From an uncultured Methylobacter sp. (GTDB lineage Bacteria; Pseudomonadota; Gammaproteobacteria; Methylococcales; Methylomonadaceae), in the NCBI GenBank assembly GCA_903831545.1, contig CAIKYI010000704.1, forward strand, positions 1 to 9,148: a stretch of 9,148 nt of DNA, read 5' to 3'. Below the pieces are notes generated by a model. That model was not told where the DNA came from, ran no database searches, and saw nothing but the letters and a program-made list of their open reading frames with translations. The stretch's first letter is position 1. The number at the start of each line of letters is the position of its first letter. Positions 4,362 through 9,148 of this stretch are shown piece by piece. The translations under genes and the position numbers were made by a program.

Positions 4362-5741
4362 ATGACTTTTATTATCCGCACCTTGTCTCAAAGTTGTATT
4401 TTTTTCAGGAAAACAGCGTTGACATTTGGACTTGCGTTATTTTTACCTGGGCTGTGTTTTCATGTTTCCACCCAATCTATCCGCCTAAGTTGGGTTGACG
4501 TCTTGGCTTACGACGCTGATTCCAGTCTTGCAGACAAATCCCTGCTGACACTTAAACTGGCGCTTGCACAAGCTTTGGCCGGTAATCCTGGGCTGGCTGA
4601 AATCAAGGCCCGAGCCGAAGCGCTGGCGGCAGTTCCTGCACAAATGGGCGCATTACCAGATCCAACGATCAGTTTTGACATGCAAAACGTGCCTACCCGC
4701 ACTTTTGATCTGCGCAAAGAAGATATGACCATGTTAGGTGTGAGCATCAATCAGGCTTTCCCTTTTCCGGGCAAGTTAGCTTTGCGGGAAAAGATTGCCG
4801 AAAAAGAAGCGCTGGCGGCCGCTGATTCGGTTGACGAAGCGCGTTTACGTTTGATGCGGGAGGTAAAACAGAGCTGGTGGCGCTTGTATTATTACGATCG
4901 GGCCTTTAATTTATTGAACGAGGCTGAGGGATTTTTTTTGCAGCTCATCGATGTCGCTCAAGCCAAATATAAGGTGGGTAAAGGTTCGCAGCAGGATGTG
5001 CAGTTGGCGCAATTGGAACTTTCAAAATTAAAAGAAGAAAAATTAAATCTGATCGGCATGCGTCATGCACAAAATGCCAGATTTAACGTACTCCTTGATC
5101 GCACGCCTGAATCTCCTATCCGGCTTCCTTCTGAAGCCGAATTTAAGTTGCCGATGCTGGATTCGACTGTCTTACAGACCAAGGCTTTGCAAACCCGTCC
5201 TTTATTTGCCCAACACAGTAAAATGCTGGATGCCGCTGTAGCCCGAGTTGATCTGGCAAAAAAGGATTATTACCCCGATTTTACGGTGGGGGCAGGTTAT
5301 GCAAATCGCCAAAACACGCCGACCGGTGAGGTTCGTAGCGATTTCGCCAATGTCCAGTTAAGCATGAGTGTGCCGGTTTATGCCGGTCAAAAGCAAGCCA
5401 AAGCCGTAGATCAACGTCAGAGTGAGTTGTTACAAGAACAATATTCGCTACAGGATCAGCATCACAAAATCCAGGCTGAAATCTCGGTTAAAGCCGCAGA
5501 ATATGAGCACGGTAAGGAAAAGCTACAATTGCTTGAGCATGAAATAATCCCACAGGCCCAACAAACGGTAAATTCTTTGTTGGCGGGTTATCAAGTGAGT
5601 CAGGCCGATTTTAGTGATTTATTACGCACTCAATTAAGCCTTTTACAATATCAAACAGAGTATTGGCAAGCATTGGTGTCCAGCCAGGAAAGCCTGGCCG
5701 AATTATCGGCAGAAGTAGGCGAGGAGTTAAGTCATGAGTAA
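4362..5741 (+). CDS. cusC: CusC/CzcC-type outer membrane efflux channel (TolC family)
   Basis: This 459-residue protein is the outer membrane duct of a tripartite RND metal exporter; as a trimer it docks with CusB and CusA to carry metal out of the periplasm. The N-terminus has a basic stretch and a hydrophobic core (about 15-35), a likely Sec signal peptide. The mature part holds two outer-membrane efflux (OEP) repeats, at about 62-250 and 270-455, with long coiled-coil helices. The family signature near the first repeat is visible: NPGLAEIKARAEA, then AQMGALPDPTISF, then INQAFPFPGK. The second repeat has ARVDLAKKDYYPDFTVGAGY and VPVYAGQKQ. A Cys at residue 32 follows LPGL, which is not a good lipobox, so I do not call it a lipoprotein. 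No clear ribosome site precedes 4362, but upstream sequence has no better start. It overlaps cusB by 8 bases. Copper/silver specificity is inferred from its partners. Confidence 0.93.
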   Translation: MTFIIRTLSQSCIFFRKTALTFGLALFLPGLCFHVSTQSIRLSWVDVLAYDADSSLADKSLLTLKLALAQALAGNPGLAEIKARAEALAAVPAQMGALPDPTISFDMQNVPTRTFDLRKEDMTMLGVSINQAFPFPGKLALREKIAEKEALAAADSVDEARLRLMREVKQSWWRLYYYDRAFNLLNEAEGFFLQLIDVAQAKYKVGKGSQQDVQLAQLELSKLKEEKLNLIGMRHAQNARFNVLLDRTPESPIRLPSEAEFKLPMLDSTVLQTKALQTRPLFAQHSKMLDAAVARVDLAKKDYYPDFTVGAGYANRQNTPTGEVRSDFANVQLSMSVPVYAGQKQAKAVDQRQSELLQEQYSLQDQHHKIQAEISVKAAEYEHGKEKLQLLEHEIIPQAQQTVNSLLAGYQVSQADFSDLLRTQLSLLQYQTEYWQALVSSQESLAELSAEVGEELSHE

Positions 5742-7137
5742 ATACTTTTGGATAGTTTTGGTTCTGCTGCTGGGCCTTGGTTTGGGTTTCTGGGCGGGAC
5801 ATCAAGAAGGGCGGCAACACCCGAGTCCGGATCTTGGCGCGGAAAAAAAACCGTTATATTATCGCCATCCGATGAATCCTAAAGTCACCTCGCTTACTCC
5901 CGCCAAAGATGAGATGGGTATGGATTATGTGCCGGTTTTTGCCGAGCAACCGAACTCAATCATTTCGCCGCAGGAAGCTGGAAAAATTTTGTACTATCGT
6001 CATCCGATGGGGGCAGCTGATACTTCGTTGGTGCCCAAAAAAGATGAAATGGGCATGGATTATCTTCCTGTTTATGAGAAAGAATTGGCTAAGGTCGGCC
6101 AGGTTGATATCAGTCCGGAAAAAATTCAGAAATTGGGCGTTACTACGGAAATCATCTCCCAGCGCAGACTAACACGCAGCATTCGCGCCTTGGGCAGTAT
6201 TCAGGATGACGAAAGTCGAGTTCACGCTGTGACTCCCAAGTTTGAAGCTTGGGTTCAACGATTGTATGTCAATACCACAGGAGCCAACGTTAAACGAGGT
6301 CAAGCATTACTTGAGATATACAGCCCCGAGTTATTGACGGCACAACAGGAATATCTGATTGCAAAACAGGGGCAGCAAGCACTACACCAGAGCAGTCCCC
6401 AGGCTCGCAAAACAGCGGAACAGTTGACTGGTAATGCCTTGCAACGTTTACATTATTGGGATATCGCCCCGGCACAGTTGCTGCGCTTACAAACTCAGGA
6501 AAAAACGCTGGATACTTTGCCATTGATGTCGCCGGTTAATGGTGTGGTGCTGGACAAACCGGCACAGGAGGGCATGCGTTTTATGCCAGGTGAACTTTTG
6601 TTTCGAATTGCTGACTTAAGCACGGTGTGGTTGGTGATGGATGTTTTTGAGCAGGATATCGGTGGACTGCGCTTGGGACAAGTCGCAGAGGTTCATATTA
6701 ACGCATATCCCGGCAAGCTATTTAGCGGCAAGGTTGAGTTTATCTATCCAACCCTGACCACGGAAACGCGCACCGTTAAAGTAAGAGTTGTCTTGCCTAA
6801 TGCTGACGGCAGGCTAAAGCCAGGTCTTTATGGTGGTGCGTCGCTGGCCGCTATTGAAAACAAACCAGGCATGTTAGCGGTACCCGATTCGGCAGTCCTC
6901 GATAGCGGTGCAAGGCAAGTGGTTTTAGTGCAGAAAGGCGAGGGACGGTTTGAGCCGCATGCCGTCAAACTGGGACTTCAGGCCGATGGTTATTGGGAAG
7001 TCATTAACGGTTTGGAAGATGGTGATGAAGTTGTGACCCATGCCAATTTTCTGATTGATGCAGAAAGCAATCTCAAGTCGGCGTTGGAGGGGTTCGATAG
7101 TCAGGGGACTGAACCTTCGAATACTGCTGGAGATTAA
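5734..7137 (+). CDS. cusB: CusB-type periplasmic adaptor with two metal-binding modules
   Basis: This membrane fusion protein (467 residues) links the CusA pump to the CusC channel and passes metal to the pump. A single N-terminal membrane segment lies at about 5-21. Next come two tandem copies of a heavy-metal-binding module, at 41-69 and 86-114, each with YYRHPM and KDEMGMDY. The Met triplets M47/M61/M63 and M92/M106/M108 match the spacing of the copper-binding Mets of E. coli CusB. The adaptor core follows: barrel-sandwich halves at about 163-200 and 263-292, a helical hairpin at about 197-250, a beta-barrel from about 296 to 372, and a membrane-proximal domain to about 445. It starts inside the end of cusC (ATGAGTAA) with GAGGAG at 5720-5725 as ribosome site, so the two are translationally coupled. 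Most CusB proteins I know carry one such module or none; the duplication is unusual. Confidence 0.95.
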   Translation: MSKYFWIVLVLLLGLGLGFWAGHQEGRQHPSPDLGAEKKPLYYRHPMNPKVTSLTPAKDEMGMDYVPVFAEQPNSIISPQEAGKILYYRHPMGAADTSLVPKKDEMGMDYLPVYEKELAKVGQVDISPEKIQKLGVTTEIISQRRLTRSIRALGSIQDDESRVHAVTPKFEAWVQRLYVNTTGANVKRGQALLEIYSPELLTAQQEYLIAKQGQQALHQSSPQARKTAEQLTGNALQRLHYWDIAPAQLLRLQTQEKTLDTLPLMSPVNGVVLDKPAQEGMRFMPGELLFRIADLSTVWLVMDVFEQDIGGLRLGQVAEVHINAYPGKLFSGKVEFIYPTLTTETRTVKVRVVLPNADGRLKPGLYGGASLAAIENKPGMLAVPDSAVLDSGARQVVLVQKGEGRFEPHAVKLGLQADGYWEVINGLEDGDEVVTHANFLIDAESNLKSALEGFDSQGTEPSNTAGD

Positions 7138-7151
7138 AAATGATAAATCGC

Positions 7152-7157
7152 TATAAT
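7152..7157 (+). promoter_or_regulatory. Possible -10 box for the vapBC pair
   Basis: A perfect TATAAT lies 52 bases before the vapB start in the only gap after cusB. No -35 of quality is found at 16-18 bases. It would let vapBC be expressed separately from the cus operon. Confidence 0.3.
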
Positions 7158-7209
7158 CAATAAAGGCGTAATAGTATTTCAAATGATTAACAACACACAG
7201 GGGGATGGC

Positions 7210-7410
7210 ATGGCAACTAATCTGGCAGTTGATGATGAACTTATTCAGGAAGCACTGGCTGTAGGACATCAATCAACTAAAAAGGCAGTCGTAATAGAAG
7301 CTTTACAGGAATATATACAAAGAAGAAAGCAACTGGAAATTCTTCAGTTATTTAATACGATTGACTATGATGAATCGTTTGATTATAAACCGCAGCGTAA
7401 AATAACGTGA
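7210..7410 (+). CDS. vapB: VapB-family antitoxin
   Basis: This 66-residue protein starts MATNLAVDDELIQEALAVG, continues with TKKAVVIEALQEYIQRRKQ, and ends LFNTIDYDESFDYKPQRK. That is the layout of the VapB/DUF2191 antitoxins: a short DNA-binding N-terminal strand and ribbon-helix-helix-like part (about 1-40), then a disordered acidic-aromatic tail that blocks the PIN toxin. It would neutralise VapC and repress its own promoter. The start at 7210 is preferred over the in-frame ATG at 7183, because AGGGGG at 7199-7204 is well placed before 7210 and the extra nine residues do not fit the family. Its stop overlaps the toxin start (GTGA, 7407-7410). It looks intact. It lies between cusB and cusA, an unrelated pathway. 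Confidence 0.88.
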   Translation: MATNLAVDDELIQEALAVGHQSTKKAVVIEALQEYIQRRKQLEILQLFNTIDYDESFDYKPQRKIT

Positions 7411-7824
7411 AAGTGATCGTTGATACTAGCATCTGGTCGCTGGCATTAAGACGAAAAAACGTAGTTGATTCAGCTTATATTGTCGAACTCCAAGAACTTG
7501 TGAAAGAGCTAAGGGTTCAGATGATAGGCGCAATCCGACAGGAGGTTTTATCCGGTATAAAACTGGAGTCTCAATTTCATACATTAAAGTTAAAGCTATC
7601 AGCATTTTCCGCTTTAGTTCACACAGAAACTGATTTTGAATTAGCGGCTGAATTCTTTAATTTTCTCAGAAGTAAAGGCATTCAAGGATCAGATGCCGAT
7701 TTTTTCGATTTGTGCGGTCTTGGCAAACCATCATTTACCCATTTTTAGCATGGACAAGGATTTTGATTTGTATAAAAAATATTTGCCAATTGAAACTCAT
7801 CAGATTCGAGGACTATCAGTTTAA
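7407..7824 (+). pseudogene. vapC: VapC-family PIN toxin, frameshifted
   Basis: The gene starts with GTG at 7407, overlapping vapB by four bases. The frame gives MKVIVDTSIWSLALRRK with PIN acid D6, GAIRQEVLSG with E46, and GIQGSDADF with D98. These are the features of VapC ribonucleases, which cut RNA in a magnesium-dependent way. After D98 the frame runs into unrelated residues and stops at 7746-7748 (113 residues). One frame over, the family sequence resumes at about 7708: ICAVLANHHLPIFSMDKDF, then LYKKYLPIETHQI, ending at TAA 7822-7824. Removing one base from the T-run/C at 7700-7706 would restore a protein of normal length (about 138 residues). The lost part holds the last conserved acid (in SMDKDF), so the toxin is probably inactive. 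A sequencing error in the six-T run is possible. Confidence 0.85.
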
Positions 7825-7869
7825 GTTAGAGCAATTTCTCATCAATATAAAACAGGTAGTGCCTCAATC

Positions 7870-9148
7870 ATGTTAAATCATATTATCGCCTGGTCCTTAC
7901 GCAACGTATTTTTGGTGTTGCTGACCACTTTCGGCATCATCATTGGCGGGGCTTATGCTTTGTCCAGGATGCCACTGGATGCGCTACCTGATTTATCCGA
8001 TGCACAGGTCATCGTTTATGCCGAATATCCAGGACAAGCGCCACAAGTCGTTGAAGATCAGGTGACTTATCCGCTAACGACTGCGATGTTAAGTGTTCCA
8101 CGCTCCAAAGTTGTGCGTGGTTTTTCTTTTTTCGGGGCCTCCTTCGTATATGTGATTTTTGAGGACGGCACAGATATTTACTGGGCGCGTTCACGGGTTC
8201 TTGAATATCTCACAACCTTGACCGGTAACCTGCCACTCAGTGTCAAACCCAAATTGGGGCCGGATGCCTCGGGTGTTGGCTGGGTTTATCAATATGTCCT
8301 GGTGGCAAAAAACTATTCGCTCGCTGAATTGCGCACTCTGCAAGACTGGTTTGTTCGCTACCAATTAAGCAAAGCCAAAGGTGTGGCAGAAATTGCCAGC
8401 ATCGGCGGCTTTGTGCAGCAATACCAGGTCACTGTCGATCCCCACAAGTTGCAAGCTTATGGCATTTCTTTACGAACCCTCAGCGATACTATCCGCAATG
8501 GCAACCGTGATGTCGGTGGGCGTGTCATTGAACTTGCCGAAACTGAATACATGGTGCGTGGTCATGGCTATTTGCGCGGTGCCAAGGATTTGCAAAAGCT
8601 GGTATTGAAGGTTGAGAACGGAATTCCAGTGTTGGTGCGAGATGTGGCCCGGGTGGAACTGGTTCCCGATGAACGTCGCGGCATTACCGAATTGAATGGC
8701 GAAGGTGAGGCGGTTTCCGGTATCGCCCTGGCGCGTTATGGTCAGAATGCGCTGGAGGTGATTAGTCATGTCAAAGAACGATTGCACGAAATTACCACCG
8801 GTTTGCCAAACGGCGTCAGTGTGCAAACGGTTTATGACCGTTCCGAGCTGATCCATCGGGCAATTGAGAATCTGCGCCACACTTTGCTGGAAGAAAGCAT
8901 CGTAGTTGCGGCTGTCTGTGTGCTGTTTTTATTGCATTTACGCAGTGCGTTGGTGGCGATTTTAATGTTGCCGGTCGGCATCCTGATCGCTTTTATCGTG
9001 ATGCAGGCGTTAGGGATGAATTCTAATATCATGAGTCTCGGCGGTATTGCCATCGCTATTGGTGCGATGGTGGATGCCGCGATTGTGATGATCGAAAATA
9101 CGCATAAACATCTGGAGCGTGATGCAGACCGTTTGCCGCGTGCAGAAA
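7870..9148 (+). CDS. cusA: CusA-type RND heavy-metal efflux pump, cut by the right edge
   Basis: The frame from ATG 7870 is open to the window end (426 codons visible; the family has about 1040-1050). It is the inner-membrane, proton-driven pump of the Cus complex, which exports Cu(I)/Ag(I). The first membrane segment is at about 10-30. The HME-RND signature follows: [16 protein letters not shown] (34-49), [21 protein letters not shown] (53-73, with slight changes from E. coli CusA), then [15 protein letters not shown]. The periplasmic porter part runs to about 330, and membrane segments 2-4 begin at about 340. [13 protein letters not shown] carries Asp402, the counterpart of the proton-relay Asp405 of E. 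coli CusA. The Met residues that bind copper are beyond the edge, so Cu/Ag over Zn/Co is inferred from likeness to CusA and the Met-rich CusB. The ribosome site is weak (AGGT, 7854-7857). vapBC separates it from cusB by 732 bases. Confidence 0.95.
   Translation, partial: MLNHIIAWSLRNVFLVLLTTFGIIIGGAYALSRMPLDALPDLSDAQVIVYAEYPGQAPQVVEDQVTYPLTTAMLSVPRSKVVRGFSFFGASFVYVIFEDGTDIYWARSRVLEYLTTLTGNLPLSVKPKLGPDASGVGWVYQYVLVAKNYSLAELRTLQDWFVRYQLSKAKGVAEIASIGGFVQQYQVTVDPHKLQAYGISLRTLSDTIRNGNRDVGGRVIELAETEYMVRGHGYLRGAKDLQKLVLKVENGIPVLVRDVARVELVPDERRGITELNGEGEAVSGIALARYGQNALEVISHVKERLHEITTGLPNGVSVQTVYDRSELIHRAIENLRHTLLEESIVVAAVCVLFLLHLRSALVAILMLPVGILIAFIVMQALGMNSNIMSLGGIAIAIGAMVDAAIVMIENTHKHLERDADRLPRAE

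Noticed and set aside
4362..4470. Lipoprotein signal in CusC (Cys32 after LPGL)
   Set aside because: The residues before the Cys do not fit a lipobox, so a plain signal peptide is more likely.
6925..7272. Minus-strand open frame of 115 codons across the cusB end and vapB start
   Set aside because: It lies antisense to two well-supported genes and resembles nothing known.
7690..7760. Programmed frameshift in vapC
   Set aside because: A +1 shift would be needed and no known +1 slip signal is visible; mutation or sequencing error is simpler.
8381..9053. Open frames within cusA on both strands
   Set aside because: They are shadows of the long CusA frame that runs from 7870 to the edge.

Overview
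The window reads as an accessory region of a gammaproteobacterial chromosome. GC is moderate. The Cus-type efflux genes resemble gammaproteobacterial ones, and the gene tail at the left edge looks like a PEP-CTERM sorting tail, which would fit an environmental organism such as a methanotroph of the Methylococcales. That taxonomic guess is weak and comes from protein style only.

Left part (1-2320): a diversity-generating retroelement (DGR). In order it holds the C-terminal tail of a gene that enters from the left (probably the variable target protein), a strong hairpin with a T-run, avd (139-516), an adenine-rich template repeat TR (about 666-815), and the DGR reverse transcriptase (818-2320). 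The TR reads as a protein segment with 14 AAY codons among 34 and looks like the end of a DUF1566/Lcl-type (C-type-lectin-like) domain. The RT has an intact YCDD active site and the DGR-type IGxxxSQ motif. It also has a C-terminal extension that resembles the mismatch-recognition domain (domain I) of MutS, with the Phe-x-Glu motif kept. The presumed variable repeat (VR) lies upstream of base 1 and cannot be seen. In operation, TR RNA would be copied by RT plus Avd with errors at adenines, and the cDNA would replace VR in the target gene.

Middle part (2321-4361): a decayed region. A minus-strand pseudogene (2507-3231) begins like the N-terminus of a DUF6538-type tyrosine recombinase, continues into a WKPWEKSTGP-type small protein, and is then frameshifted. 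It sits next to tRNA-Ser(GGA) (3337-3424, minus strand), on the side of the tRNA 3' end, as expected for an element inserted at that tRNA. On the other side of the tRNA lies a heavily decayed alpha/beta hydrolase (about 3750-4156) with an in-frame stop, a frameshift and a missing nucleophile elbow, preceded by a short CCTAA tandem array.

Right part (4362-9148): a copper/silver-type RND efflux operon, cusC (outer membrane channel), cusB (periplasmic adaptor with a duplicated metal-binding module) and cusA (inner membrane pump, cut by the right edge). cusC and cusB overlap by 8 bases. A vapBC-like toxin-antitoxin pair sits between cusB and cusA. The antitoxin is intact, but the toxin gene has a one-base frameshift that removes the end of its PIN domain.
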